Assembly: GCF_008710285.1 (NCBI RefSeq)
Contig: NZ_VYQF01000009.1
Span: 62,001-126,000, forward strand
Direction: 5' to 3'
Length of the DNA: 64,000 nt
Source of the DNA: Ginsengibacter hankyongi
Lineage (GTDB): Bacteria; Bacteroidota; Bacteroidia; Chitinophagales; Chitinophagaceae
Each line of letters starts with the position of its first letter. The stretch's first letter is position 1. The position numbers and the translations under genes were made by a program. Under the pieces are notes generated by a model. That model ran no database searches and was not told the origin of the DNA. It saw only the letters and a list, made by a program, of their open reading frames with translations. Positions 1 through 9,476 of the stretch are shown here, piece after piece.

Positions 1-405
1 CCATGGCGGCTTTACAGCTACAGGAGGTTTACCATTATATTCAATTTTAATGCTTTGCCTGCCAGCCTTAAAACCGCCCGCATCAACGACATAAATAAAA
101 TCGCGGTCGCGATAAAAGGTTTTTTTCTTCTTAGCTTCGGTGATCTTTGTTACATTTAAAAAATGAACCAGGTCAAACAAAATAGTGTCCGTTGGTTGTA
201 ATAAGATAAGATCAATCACTGCGTATCCTGTGATTGCCTGGTTGGCTATATCTACATCAAGCGAAAGGGTATAATGCCTGATATCCATGTTTGCCTGTAT
301 AGGATTCAGTTTTCCTCCCGAACTCATATAATTTATATCACGGTCTTGTGCTGTAATGCCGGCTGTAAAAAAACAAAATAGCAGAAAATGGACAGTTTTT
401 TTCAT
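1..405 (-). CDS. M1-family metallopeptidase, N-terminal part (runs off left edge)
   Basis: The reading frame starts at 405 and stays open to base 1, giving 135 residues without a stop; the C-terminal part lies outside the window. The product begins with a signal peptide (MKKTVHFLLFCFFTAGITAQ). It continues with a beta-rich N-terminal domain containing 'NMDIRHYTLSLDVDIANQAITGY', here named only by its ends NMDIRHYTLS and NQAITGY, the usual opening of the M1 aminopeptidase saddle domain. The same design is seen in the complete M1 gene at 1168-2814. The catalytic HEXXH region is not in view, so activity cannot be judged. Its ATG shares four bases (ATGA) with the stop of the truncated sulfatase upstream, which suggests either translational coupling or a deletion junction. 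M1 is clear from the fold pattern; the substrate is unknown. Confidence 0.75.
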   Translation of the reverse strand, partial: MKKTVHFLLFCFFTAGITAQDRDINYMSSGGKLNPIQANMDIRHYTLSLDVDIANQAITGYAVIDLILLQPTDTILFDLVHFLNVTKITEAKKKKTFYRDRDFIYVVDAGGFKAGRQSIKIEYNGKPPVAVKPPW

Positions 406-797
406 GATAAAGTTTGATTTTCATAGCCGTTTTCTTTAAAAAGATCTGCAATAGTAGGCATTCCTTCCTTTAAAAGAGATCTGCCTCCTATCGTGTTCCA
501 AACGCCCGCCCGGGGAGAATAGCAGCCTGTCAACAGTGCTGCTCTTGTTGGAGAACACATAGGATCTACATGGAAATCGGTAAAATGTACACTTTGTTTG
601 TACAGCGAATCAATAGCCGGTGTTTTTACATATGGACTGCCATGACATCCCATGTCTCCATCTCCCTGGTCATCTGTAAGTATCAGAATGACATTAGGTC
701 TTTTATTTTCGGCTGGTTTTTGTGCATCCAATTTAATTTGACCGCATGCTATCCCCGCACAAAGCACTGCAAATAAGATTATAATTTGTTTTTTCAT
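402..797 (-). pseudogene. Sulfatase remnant, N-terminal 131 residues only
   Basis: This is the start of a type I (formylglycine) sulfatase. From the Met codon at 797 it has a signal peptide, possibly lipoprotein type (LCAGIACGQ). The metal-binding pair D42-D43 lies in ILTDDQG, and the formylglycine motif C81-S-P-T-R opens CSPTRAALLTGCY. A family member normally has 450-550 residues; this one stops at residue 131 after KENGYENQTLS, long before the second metal site and substrate pocket. It cannot be a working sulfatase. An alternative start 33 bases upstream is possible but would put extra residues before the signal peptide. The stop overlaps the ATG of the next peptidase gene by four bases. 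The simplest reading is a deletion that removed the rest of the sulfatase and joined the remnant to the peptidase gene. Confidence 0.8.
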
Positions 798-830
798 TCG
801 GCTATATATTTTAATGGCTTTCTCCCCCAA

Positions 831-1167
831 AATTCAGGGAAAATTGAGAATGCACATCTTTTAAGGTTATCCGGTTACTCCAAGGTTCATTTCAGCTAAC
901 ATTTTAATGAACTTCCGTACTCTATTAAATTTCCAATTCCTCTTAGACGGAAGCTTTGCATGTCTTAATTTTCAATTCAAATTATATCTAATTTTTAAAA
1001 AAGTTGCCGAGTCATTGTTCAAAAAAGCACGTCAACCAGTGACAGTTTCAGTTAAATATTAATGAAACCCGGTGCTTGTGTCCAACCATACATTTATTAA
1101 ATTATAAGGCAGTCAACATCCCGCAACTTCATGAGACATTTTTTGCGATTTAATTATAATTTATATT
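831..1167. other. Intergenic region, nothing recognised
   Basis: This 337-base AT-rich spacer lies between the stop of the complete M1 gene and the start of the sulfatase remnant. I see no convincing small gene, RNA or terminator. A loose 7-base inverted pair (CTTCCGT near 911, ACGGAAG near 948) is too weak to call. Confidence 0.5.
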
Positions 1168-2814
1168 TTATTTCCTCTCACTTAACTCAACCATCGCGAG
1201 CAAAACAGTCCGGGGATCGAATACCACTTTTTCAGGCCTGGTATCAACAGGTATTGCAAACTGTGCAGTTTTTGAGTTCATTCTGAATTTTGAAATTTTA
1301 GGAACCGGGCTACCCGTTTGATAAATGCCTATTTCAACCGGAACATCAAATACATAATGCGTTTTCTGTGACTGATCAAATTTTACAATTACCTGTTTCT
1401 TTGCAGGATCATATTTCCAGTTACCCTTTATCATCAGGTTCTCACTATGATAAAGCCATTGGTCAAAAAAGGCTTTCAGATCTTTACCTGATGCTTGTTC
1501 CATTTCATGCAAAAAATCATTAGTGGTTGCATTGGAATTCATAAAGTGGCTGTAATATGACTGAATTCCTTTATGAAAATTTTCATTACCAATCGAATCT
1601 CTCAGCATATGAAGAAACCATGCGCCTTTCTGATAAGTAATGGCACTGGTTACAGGTCCCTTCTCGGCAGAGCGATCCGCGACAATACTATAATGAGGAT
1701 CTTTCTCATAATATGCATAGACCATTTTTTTAGCGTTTAGTAGCCCCTTTATATAATCATCATGGCCGTAAGTATGTTCTCTATATAACAGCGTAAAAAA
1801 AGTTGCAAATCCTTCGCTAAGCCATGCATCATCCCAGGTGGACTCAGTTACAGAGTTTCCAAACCATTGGTGTGCCAATTCATGTGTCACCACATTCCTG
1901 AGACCCTCTGCCCGCTTTCCGGTAACTAAATTTTCTGTATAAAATATTGCCGAAGCCGTTTCCATCCCTCCGTGACTGGTGGCCTGGATATTTGCAATTT
2001 TTTCATACACATATGGTCCTATATAGTCAGAAAAAAATTCAATGACAGACTTTGTTGGAACGGCAAAATCATAAAAACCGGCATCGCGGTCTTTGGGGTA
2101 TATCCAGGTTTGAATCGATTTACCATACACATCGCCAACATACTGGACGGCAAAATCTGCTACGCCTAAAACATACAACCAGCAGGAGATCGGCACTGAT
2201 TGTTTCCAGTGAGTAAGCCTGGTAGCTGAATCAAGATTACTTTCTTCCAATAATAACCCGTTAGAAATTACCTTATAATGTGAAGGAGCTATTACTTTGA
2301 ACTCGCTTGTCGCTTTATCATAAGGATGGTCAACGCATGGAAGCCAATGACGGGCTAAGTTTGGCCAGTTTTCGCTAAAAAAACTTCTATCACCATACTT
2401 GGTCGGGCCGATCCTAAGGCCATCTGCAGGAATTCCATGATACCGTAAGACAAAAACCAGTTTAGTGCCTTCTATTGAACCAGTTGGCAATTGAATAAAT
2501 AATTCATCATTTCTATGAGTATATTGCAATGCTTCACCATTAAGGGTTATCGAGTCAACCACCATTCCCTTGCCATTTCTTTCAACAGTTTTATTTGCTA
2601 AATCCAGCCGGACCTGACGGATATCATTCTTCTTAAATAATATTGTAATGGAAGCATTACCATTTATTTGATCTGTGTTGTCAGACAGGGTGAGTTCAAA
2701 GGAATAATGAAGAACATCAATATTATAGTTGCGTGGATAATTATCGGCATATGCTGCGCGGGAGAGCCCTGTCAATAGCAGCAAGATAGTGAGCCATTTA
2801 AATTTATTGATCAT
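1168..2814 (-). CDS. Exported M1-family zinc metallopeptidase
   Basis: Predicted exported aminopeptidase of the M1 (gluzincin) family, 548 residues from the Met at 2814. That start gives a clean signal peptide (MINKFKWLTILLLLTGLSRAAYA); an upstream Met at 2832 would add six residues. The zinc site is complete: H311-E-L-A-H315 followed 18 residues later by E334 in WLSEGFATF. The substrate-anchoring loop reads GGMETASAIFY near residue 284, a GGMET form of the usual GAMEN. At about 550 residues it has the saddle and catalytic domains but not the long C-terminal helical domain of the 850-residue enzymes. It is a paralogue of the partial gene at 1-405. Its position among sulfatases is unexplained. 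It may act on peptides or on peptide-bearing glycans; that is inference. Confidence 0.9.
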   Translation of the reverse strand: MINKFKWLTILLLLTGLSRAAYADNYPRNYNIDVLHYSFELTLSDNTDQINGNASITILFKKNDIRQVRLDLANKTVERNGKGMVVDSITLNGEALQYTHRNDELFIQLPTGSIEGTKLVFVLRYHGIPADGLRIGPTKYGDRSFFSENWPNLARHWLPCVDHPYDKATSEFKVIAPSHYKVISNGLLLEESNLDSATRLTHWKQSVPISCWLYVLGVADFAVQYVGDVYGKSIQTWIYPKDRDAGFYDFAVPTKSVIEFFSDYIGPYVYEKIANIQATSHGGMETASAIFYTENLVTGKRAEGLRNVVTHELAHQWFGNSVTESTWDDAWLSEGFATFFTLLYREHTYGHDDYIKGLLNAKKMVYAYYEKDPHYSIVADRSAEKGPVTSAITYQKGAWFLHMLRDSIGNENFHKGIQSYYSHFMNSNATTNDFLHEMEQASGKDLKAFFDQWLYHSENLMIKGNWKYDPAKKQVIVKFDQSQKTHYVFDVPVEIGIYQTGSPVPKISKFRMNSKTAQFAIPVDTRPEKVVFDPRTVLLAMVELSERK

Positions 2815-2904
2815 ACAAATTTGATTATACAAAAATTAAGCTTTTATAGAAAACAATTAAATATCAGCCCGAACACAAACACTCAATTATATTGTTAGAG
2901 AATT

Positions 2905-4368
2905 TCACAATTTACCCGGAGGCCGCCTATTTTCACCTTCTCTCCCGGTAAGGTCATCCCCAAGGTCTTCACGGGCTTTTTCTACCAATTGCTGTAATTT
3001 TTCAACCACATCAGGATTTTGTTCTTTTACATTGTACCGCTCTCCAGGATCTCTTCGTAAATCATATAAAGCCAATCCGGTTGAATCCATGTGAATTTTG
3101 CCTGGCCAGCCATCCTTGCCAGGTGGTTCATTTTCATTAGACTCAATTTTGTGGGGCAATACTAATTTCCACGACCCCTGCCTGACGGCTTCCAAACTAT
3201 TTTTGTTATAATAATAATACAAGTGGTCCCGGGGATTTGCATTCGGGTCCCCTTTAAACAATGGCAGAATATTTACTCCGTCTATTTTATGGAGAGGCAA
3301 CGGCGCACCTGTAAGAGCAGCGAGTGTAGGCAGAATATCTATATTACAGGCAAGCTTGTTACAAACCGCCCCCGGCGCTATTATACCCGGCCAGCAGACA
3401 ATGGCCGGTTCTCTTAAACCACCTTCAAAGGTTGTCATTTTACCTTCTTTCAGGCCTCCGGCCGAACCAGCGTGGTTGCCGAAAGTGAGCCATGGCCCAT
3501 TATCACTGGTAAAAATTATTAAAGTATTCTTGTCTAACCCATTGTCGTGAATTGCCTTCAGTATTTGTCCTATTGACCAATCTACTTCCATCATTACGTC
3601 ACCAAAGAGTCCTTGCTTGCTTTTTCCTTTAAACTTATCGGATACAGCAATAGGAACGTGAACCATGGTATGAGCCAGGTAAAGGAAAAAAGGATGATTC
3701 TTCTGTCGCTTAATAAAGTTAACCGCATGCTCGGTATAAAGTGTAGTAAGTATACTCTGATCATCCAACGTTTTGATATAGCGAAAAACTTTATTCCCTT
3801 CCATCAAGGGTAATGGTGGATATTTTGACCGGAAGTCGTTGGTATCTTTTATAGGCTTTCCATCATAATTAACCGGCCACATATCATTGGAATAAGGAAG
3901 TCCAAAATATTCGTCGAAGCCATGTTGTAAGGGTAAAAACTTTTTAGTGACACCTAAATGCCATTTACCAATCATACCCGTCGCATAACCTTTCTTTTTT
4001 AGCATCTGGGCAATTGTTACTTCCTTATCACTGATACCAATTTTAGAATAGGGGCCAAGCGCTCCATGTAAGCCAATTCGATTAGGATAACATCCGGTTA
4101 ATAAACCAGCTCGTGAAGCTGTACAAATAGGCTGCGAAGAATAAAAATTGGTAAATCTCATCCCACAGGCTGCCAGTTTATCTATATTGGGAGTAATATA
4201 ATCAATACCCCCGTATGCATCAACGTCGCCATAGCCCATATCGTCCATATAAATAAGTACAATATCGGGATTCGAAATTGGTTGTTTCGATCTCTGAGCA
4301 ATGCAGGAAATATCTATGATAATTAAGATAAAAAAGATCACCACACCGCTATGCAAGAATTTTCTCAC
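2905..4368 (-). CDS. Exported sulfatase (S1 family)
   Basis: Formylglycine-dependent sulfatase of 487 residues, predicted exported by a long hydrophobic N-terminus (residues 1-24, ending ISCIAQ). Metal ligands D42-D43 sit in YMDDMGYGD, and the modification motif is C82-T-A-S-R86. The variant with alanine in the third position is accepted by formylglycine-generating enzymes. A downstream IIFTSDNGPW motif supplies the second Asp-Asn metal pair, and an IGKWHLG motif is present. Length and motif order are normal for a full-length arylsulfatase-like enzyme. It lies 90 bases upstream of the M1 peptidase on the same strand and probably shares a transcript. The maturation enzyme is not encoded in the window. 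The sulfated substrate cannot be read from sequence, but the neighbouring glycan locus makes a polysaccharide likely. Confidence 0.93.
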   Translation of the reverse strand: MRKFLHSGVVIFFILIIIDISCIAQRSKQPISNPDIVLIYMDDMGYGDVDAYGGIDYITPNIDKLAACGMRFTNFYSSQPICTASRAGLLTGCYPNRIGLHGALGPYSKIGISDKEVTIAQMLKKKGYATGMIGKWHLGVTKKFLPLQHGFDEYFGLPYSNDMWPVNYDGKPIKDTNDFRSKYPPLPLMEGNKVFRYIKTLDDQSILTTLYTEHAVNFIKRQKNHPFFLYLAHTMVHVPIAVSDKFKGKSKQGLFGDVMMEVDWSIGQILKAIHDNGLDKNTLIIFTSDNGPWLTFGNHAGSAGGLKEGKMTTFEGGLREPAIVCWPGIIAPGAVCNKLACNIDILPTLAALTGAPLPLHKIDGVNILPLFKGDPNANPRDHLYYYYNKNSLEAVRQGSWKLVLPHKIESNENEPPGKDGWPGKIHMDSTGLALYDLRRDPGERYNVKEQNPDVVEKLQQLVEKAREDLGDDLTGREGENRRPPGKL

Positions 4369-4820
4369 GTTATAATTATAATTTAGAAAAATAATTGTTA
4401 GATTTTATAAATTAAAAGTTAAGAAAATATTCTCCTATAAATACTCCTTTTAAATTTGAATAAAAATTAGCATATCATCCAAAATTTAAGGTGAATAAAT
4501 TCAAAGTTTCCGCAGGTAAATAAAGGTATATTGCTTCCACTCCTTTAAGTATACAAATATTAACCAGTCATCAGCGAAATTTCTCATTTTCTTCATTTAA
4601 TATCATCCCATTCTAATGAAAAACGCAGCCCACCAGATTACGTTCTGAGAAAATTTTCTCATTTTGAATCAATGGCTGTTCCAATCGGCTGGTATAATAA
4701 CGCTTGTTTATGCCGGGCCAGAAACGGACAACAGAAATTCTGGAAGAAAGCCTCTTAAGGCAGTTCAGCAACTAAAATAGTTTATCTTTTGACGTTGTTA
4801 ATCGCATTGATTTTATAAAT
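4369..4820. other. Intergenic region with a 16-bp palindrome
   Basis: This 452-base spacer separates the symporter stop from the sulfatase start, so it probably carries the promoter of the sulfatase/peptidase unit. It holds no gene I can support. One short perfect palindrome (4646-4661) is listed separately. Confidence 0.5.
4646..4661. promoter_or_regulatory. Perfect 16-bp palindrome, possible operator
   Basis: TGAGAAAATTTTCTCA reads the same on both strands. It lies about 280 bases upstream of the sulfatase start. A similar half (GAAATTTCTCATTTTC) occurs some 70 bases away. In AT-rich DNA such palindromes can occur by chance, and no cognate regulator is known, so this is only a candidate. 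Confidence 0.25.
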
Positions 4821-6470
4821 CTATCTGAATATTGCGTACATAATAATCAGGAAAATTAAGAGTAAGCCAGCCAAAAACCGGACATCTCCAATACCTTTAA
4901 ATTTTCCCTGGGTAATTACAGAAATTGGGCTATCCCATGTACATTGCGAAATCGCTTCAGGATCGGGTTTTGGCGTGAGATAGCTTACAATATAATAGAT
5001 AAGACAATTGATGCAAAATAACCACCATGCCTGCATCATAAAAGGAATTCCTAAACCCTCGGTAATATACATTTTCCCACTAATGGGGACGTAGTCGAGA
5101 CAAAATGAAATTATTCCCAAAAGAAAACCCACATACAGCGTAATTATCGAGGCTTCTTTTGTTCCCCGTTTACTAAACACACCAAGCAAAAACACAGTTG
5201 TGATAGGTGGTGCCATAGCAGCGGCAATCTTATTGATAGCCTCGAAAATACTCGCAAAATTTCCTCCCTGGGTTGACCACAACATAGCCACAATCATAAT
5301 AACTACGGCCGCTATGCGCCCTACTAAAACCTGTTCCTTATCCGAGGTTTTTGGTCTATACCGTTTAACAATATCAACAGATACTAAAGTAGCTGAACTA
5401 TTAAGTGCCGCGGCTACAACACTCATCAGGGCCGATAATAATGCCGCAGCTACAATCCCCTTTATTCCGACAGGTAATAAATGTGTGATAAGAATCGGAA
5501 AAGTCTGGTTTGCATCAGTTCCAATAATGTCTTTATACAATACATAACCGATAACGCCTGGCAGAATTAAAATAAATACCGGCAAAATTTTCAATACTCC
5601 CGCAAACAAAGAACCTTTTTGAGCGTCTTCTAAAGAACGGGCACTTAACACACGCTGTACATGTGTTTGGTCAGTGCACCAATACCATATTCCTAAGACA
5701 GGATAGCCTAAAAAAACTGCATACCAGGTTAAACCGCTATCAGCGCCTTTGGGACTCAACGCCTTTATTGAGGCAGCAGAGTGGAGCATACTAAGTTGCC
5801 CCTCTTTTAATGCTGCCTTAAATAATGCAAAAGAAGTTATTCCGTGTTCCGGCAACGCAAGAATTCCGAAAATTGTCAGCAATACGGCCCCCGAGATAAG
5901 AATTACAGTTTGCACCGTCTCCGTTATCATAACGGCTTTTAACCCGCCTATAACAGTATATATAGCAGTAATGAGAGAAATCAGAAAAATTGAAATATAT
6001 ACATTGATCCCAAAAAATGATTCGAAAACCACCGCACCGGCATATAAACTCATCCCCAGATGAATGAATAAAGCAGCTACGATTCCCATAAAGGCCACAA
6101 ATGTGCGGGATGCGGGCCCATATCGCTTTTCCATAAATTCAGGGAGGGTTGAAATTTTAGTCTTGAAATAAAAAGGAGCAAATATTAGTGCCAGTAAAAT
6201 AAGAGTAAAGACCGCCATCCATTCAAAATTTCCCCACACCAATCCTTCATTGTATCCTGAAGCTGCAAGACCAACCATGTGAATTGTTGAGATATTAGAT
6301 GCAAAAAGAGCTGTACCTACTATTAACCATTTTAAACTGCGACCGGCCAGGAAATAGTTATTACTTGTCATTTTATTTTTCCGAACGGAAAATAACCCTA
6401 TTGCCAAAATACCAATGATATAAATAATAATTATTATAAGATCAGTTGTACCTATTTTAATATCTTTCAT
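4821..6470 (-). CDS. Sodium:solute symporter (SSS/SGLT family)
   Basis: Inner-membrane symporter of 549 residues with about 13-14 hydrophobic segments along its whole length, the normal size for SGLT-like members of the SSS family. The family signature near the first helices is clear: NNYFLAGRSLKWLIVGTALF followed by ASNISTIHMVG at residues 37-67. A central WYWCTDQTHVQRVLSARSLEDA segment matches the sugar-transporting subgroup. It would carry a sugar or sugar acid into the cytoplasm with sodium. It lies 143 bases downstream of the AraC regulator gene on the same strand, and the regulator may control it. The nearby DapA-like enzyme and aldehyde dehydrogenase could process the imported substrate. 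Substrate identity is inference. Confidence 0.9.
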   Translation of the reverse strand: MKDIKIGTTDLIIIIIYIIGILAIGLFSVRKNKMTSNNYFLAGRSLKWLIVGTALFASNISTIHMVGLAASGYNEGLVWGNFEWMAVFTLILLALIFAPFYFKTKISTLPEFMEKRYGPASRTFVAFMGIVAALFIHLGMSLYAGAVVFESFFGINVYISIFLISLITAIYTVIGGLKAVMITETVQTVILISGAVLLTIFGILALPEHGITSFALFKAALKEGQLSMLHSAASIKALSPKGADSGLTWYAVFLGYPVLGIWYWCTDQTHVQRVLSARSLEDAQKGSLFAGVLKILPVFILILPGVIGYVLYKDIIGTDANQTFPILITHLLPVGIKGIVAAALLSALMSVVAAALNSSATLVSVDIVKRYRPKTSDKEQVLVGRIAAVVIMIVAMLWSTQGGNFASIFEAINKIAAAMAPPITTVFLLGVFSKRGTKEASIITLYVGFLLGIISFCLDYVPISGKMYITEGLGIPFMMQAWWLFCINCLIYYIVSYLTPKPDPEAISQCTWDSPISVITQGKFKGIGDVRFLAGLLLIFLIIMYAIFR

Positions 6471-6613
6471 AATGCCGTTTTACATTGTATAATAAAAATA
6501 TTGTCTGCCAGATTCTCTCACCAGATGTTACTGGTGTAGTTTCTTTATTAATACTCCCCTATTATCCATTTGATGTGATTTTTAATGGTAATATAATTTT
6601 ATAAAAATGAGGA

Positions 6614-7492
6614 TTAATTATCTTTGTGATAAGTTCTTATGAACTCTTTAGGGGTTTTCTCCATAATACTTTTAAATACGCGGTTAAACGAAACCACACT
6701 ATTAAAACCCGATTGGTACGCAACGTTGCCGATGCTTTCAAAATTCAATTCCATAAATTTCTTGCACGCTTCGTTTATCCTAACTTCATTTAAAAAATTG
6801 ACATAGGTTTTGTTAGTATGCTTTTTAAAATAGCGGCAAAATGACTGGGGAGTTAAATAGGCAATAGCTGCAATTTGCGCCAGCGTGATATCCTCAGTGA
6901 AATGATCCATAGTATATTGATAAATATCATTCATTCTCAATCCTTCGGTATCGGAAATGGAATACTCAAATGATCCGGTAGATAGAGGTTTCCATTTTCG
7001 TAAATTAGCCATTACCTGCAGAAATTCGATAAAATATGCCAATCTGAATCCAACGGAACTATTACGTATTTTTAAAAAATGTTCGGCTAATTTGGCTGCA
7101 TCCTTGTCTGAAGCCTGCAACCCGGTATTACTTGAGTTTACAAATTTTTTTATACTAAGCATCTCGGGAAACGCAAGTAGGTGTGAAATGAACCCGGTGG
7201 GATTAAAAAATATATTTAATGAATGGATCTGTCTTCGACTACCCGGAATAAAATACGACGGGTCGCTTTTAAATAAGTGCGGTTGATTGGCGCCGATAAC
7301 AAACAGGTCGCCTGAACGAAATGGCAGCATATTGTTGCCTATCACTAAAGTGCCTTCTCCATTTACCACCCAGGTAATCTGGGTTTCGATATGACGGTGC
7401 AGATGGCGATAAAAATAAGGCAACCTATCCTCTTGAAAATATATTGAATTATCAATTTCTACCGGGATGGTAAACTGTATAACCTTCATCAT
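6614..7492 (-). CDS. AraC-family transcriptional regulator
   Basis: Regulator of 292 residues. The N-terminal half is a cupin-like sensing domain: HLHRHIETQITWVVNGEGTL near residue 30 and FRSGDLFVIGANQPHLF near residue 58 match the AraC-type ligand pocket. Residues about 190-290 form the double helix-turn-helix. The first has TLAQIAAIAYLTPQSFCRYFKKHTNKT; split by its ends, TLAQIAAIA and SFCRYFKKHT mark the DNA-reading helices. The second ends in the family signature VAYQSGFNSVVSFNRVFK and KTPKEFIR. This architecture senses a small sugar or sugar acid. Immediate neighbours are the SSS symporter downstream and the aldehyde dehydrogenase/DapA unit upstream, both plausible targets. Confidence 0.93.
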   Translation of the reverse strand: MMKVIQFTIPVEIDNSIYFQEDRLPYFYRHLHRHIETQITWVVNGEGTLVIGNNMLPFRSGDLFVIGANQPHLFKSDPSYFIPGSRRQIHSLNIFFNPTGFISHLLAFPEMLSIKKFVNSSNTGLQASDKDAAKLAEHFLKIRNSSVGFRLAYFIEFLQVMANLRKWKPLSTGSFEYSISDTEGLRMNDIYQYTMDHFTEDITLAQIAAIAYLTPQSFCRYFKKHTNKTYVNFLNEVRINEACKKFMELNFESIGNVAYQSGFNSVVSFNRVFKSIMEKTPKEFIRTYHKDN

Positions 7493-7889
7493 AACAAATT
7501 ACGTTTATTTTTCTAAAAGTTAAAATGCATCAATAAAACTAACCGTGATGACAAAGACCGATATCCATTAAACACCTCGCGGCTGGTTATTGCAGAAAAA
7601 GCCATCAACAATTTTACCCGGATCTCTGCAACTCCGTAATATCCGTGGACATATTTATTACCAAATTATAAAGCATTCTCGTGCTTATCATTACGAGAGT
7701 AAAATAAACACAGCTCAATTGAAATTGAGCACCTTTACGTTTTATCCTTTTAATTTAGGATATAAATCTTTAATTCTTCGGGTATAATTATCCAACAGCA
7801 GAGTAACCGATTTGTTCACTGAAATAAACGGGTTCAGGAAGCCCAAAACAAATATTTATAATTATTAAAAGAATCCTGCACTGTACATA
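7493..7889. other. Intergenic region upstream of the AraC regulator
   Basis: This 397-base spacer lies between the aldehyde dehydrogenase stop and the regulator start. I see no gene. It should contain the regulator's promoter; a dyad at 7713-7730 is the only structured element and is listed separately. Confidence 0.5.
7713..7730. promoter_or_regulatory. 8-bp dyad with 2-bp spacer, possible operator or weak terminator
   Basis: GCTCAATT, two bases (GA), then AATTGAGC form a perfect 8+8 inverted repeat, 221 bases upstream of the AraC regulator start and 160 bases past the aldehyde dehydrogenase stop. There is no T-run on either side, so it is unlikely to be an intrinsic terminator. A protein-binding dyad is the better guess, unproven. 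Confidence 0.3.
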
Positions 7890-9476
7890 CTACAAACTTT
7901 CTCTTGTGTAACTTCCATTTACTTTTCGCATTAAATTAAGCGGGTTTTCATTTCTCAAGGCTTCAGGTAAAAACTCGTCAGGGCAATCCTGCAAGCACAG
8001 TGGCCGTACAAAACGCTTTATTGCATCTGCACCAACAGATGTAGTTCGCGAATCCGTCGTGGAAGGGAATGGTCCGCCATGCACCATTGCCTGGCAAACT
8101 TCCACACCTGTAGGGACACCGTTGTAAACTATCCTGCCCACTTTAGTGTACAGAACGTCTATACATTTCAAATAGTTACTAACGTCAGCGTTATCTGCAA
8201 TAACAGTTCCTGTTAGCTGCCCATGTAATGATTCGATAGCTTGCAACAACTCAAGTGCATGTTTGCATTTTACAAGCAATGTTGCCGGTCCAAACATCTC
8301 ATTTTGCAGTTTCGGATTATTTATGAAATCCCTTGCACTTGTCAGGAACAATGCAGTAGAACCTTGATAAACTTCGGAAAAATCATTACCCTTAAATAAT
8401 GTGATTACACCATTTTGCTCTGCTATAATCCTCCTGCTTTTATAATAATTCAAACAAATATCGGAATTCAACATGGTAGCCGGAGATTCATTTGAAAGAA
8501 CTTCGGTAAACCTTTTAATAAATATGTCGGCCGATTCATCTTCAATTAAAAATATCAAACCAGGATTTGTACAAAATTGGCCAGTACCCAAGGTAACAGA
8601 ACCTGCGATTTGCTCAGCTAAAGTAGTAGCATCTCTTTTTAGTTTTGACGGCAATAACAAGACGGGATTAATACTGCTCATTTCCGCATACACAGGAATA
8701 GGAGTTTCGCGTTCGTTTACCGCTGCTTTATAAATCGCCATGCCTCCCTTATAAGAACCTGTAAAACCTACCGCCTTTACTCCAGGGTGTTTTACCAGCT
8801 GCATGCCGGTTTCAGCACCCGGACCAATAACAAATGAAAATACACCGTCCGGCATATTGCATTTTTTTGCCGCATTATTAATAGCCATTGCAACTAATTC
8901 GTTTGTACCCAAGTGCGAAGCATGTGCTTTTACGATCACAGGGTTGCCTGCTGCCAATGCAGACGCTGTGTCACCCCCAGCTGTTGAAAATGCAAATGGA
9001 AAATTGCTGGCACCAAAAACAACCACCGGGCCAATAGGTACCTGCATTTTCCGTATATCAGCATGGGGAAAAGGTTTGCGGTGAGGCAATGCAGTGTCAA
9101 TTACCGCTTCCACCCATGAACCTTCCCGTAACAAATCGGCAAATAACTTTAACTGCCCTATTGTTCTTCCACGTTCACCAATTAACCGTGCTTCCTGCAA
9201 ACCTGTTTCCAGAATCGCACGTTGTATCAAGTCATCCCCAACTGCCATTATTTCTTCTGCAATAGTATCTAAAAAGATGGCTTTAATTTCACCGGTAATA
9301 TCTTTATATACCTCAAAAGCTATTTCCGCTTTTAAAACAGCATTATTAATTTCCCGAGTGGTTGCTATAAAAAAATTTTTGGGCAGAACACTTCGGGTAA
9401 CAGTGCTAAATGCAAGTAGTGATTGATCACCTTCATTACATTCTGTTTGCCCAATAAGGTTACACCCCTTCAACAT
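7890..9476 (-). CDS. NADP-type aldehyde dehydrogenase (2-oxoglutarate-semialdehyde dehydrogenase-like)
   Basis: Cytoplasmic aldehyde dehydrogenase of 528 residues with all catalytic elements. N158 lies in FGASNFPFAFS, cofactor-binding K183 in IVKAHASHLG, the general base E265 in PVYAEMSS and the nucleophile C302 in TLGTGQFCTNPG. The long form and the FGASNFPFAFS motif match the ketoglutarate semialdehyde dehydrogenase group rather than glyceraldehyde or betaine types. Its start lies inside the last 17 bases of the DapA-family gene, so the two are translationally linked. Together they fit the end of a pathway in which the upstream enzyme releases 2,5-dioxopentanoate, oxidised here to 2-oxoglutarate. 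Both hydroxyproline and pentose/hexarate acid routes end this way. The family is firm; the physiological substrate is inference. Confidence 0.9.
   Translation of the reverse strand: MLKGCNLIGQTECNEGDQSLLAFSTVTRSVLPKNFFIATTREINNAVLKAEIAFEVYKDITGEIKAIFLDTIAEEIMAVGDDLIQRAILETGLQEARLIGERGRTIGQLKLFADLLREGSWVEAVIDTALPHRKPFPHADIRKMQVPIGPVVVFGASNFPFAFSTAGGDTASALAAGNPVIVKAHASHLGTNELVAMAINNAAKKCNMPDGVFSFVIGPGAETGMQLVKHPGVKAVGFTGSYKGGMAIYKAAVNERETPIPVYAEMSSINPVLLLPSKLKRDATTLAEQIAGSVTLGTGQFCTNPGLIFLIEDESADIFIKRFTEVLSNESPATMLNSDICLNYYKSRRIIAEQNGVITLFKGNDFSEVYQGSTALFLTSARDFINNPKLQNEMFGPATLLVKCKHALELLQAIESLHGQLTGTVIADNADVSNYLKCIDVLYTKVGRIVYNGVPTGVEVCQAMVHGGPFPSTTDSRTTSVGADAIKRFVRPLCLQDCPDEFLPEALRNENPLNLMRKVNGSYTRESL

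Noticed and set aside
5200-6063. Long plus-strand frames opposite the symporter and other large genes
   Set aside because: They are antisense shadows of strongly supported genes, rich in residues expected from reverse-complement codons, without family motifs.
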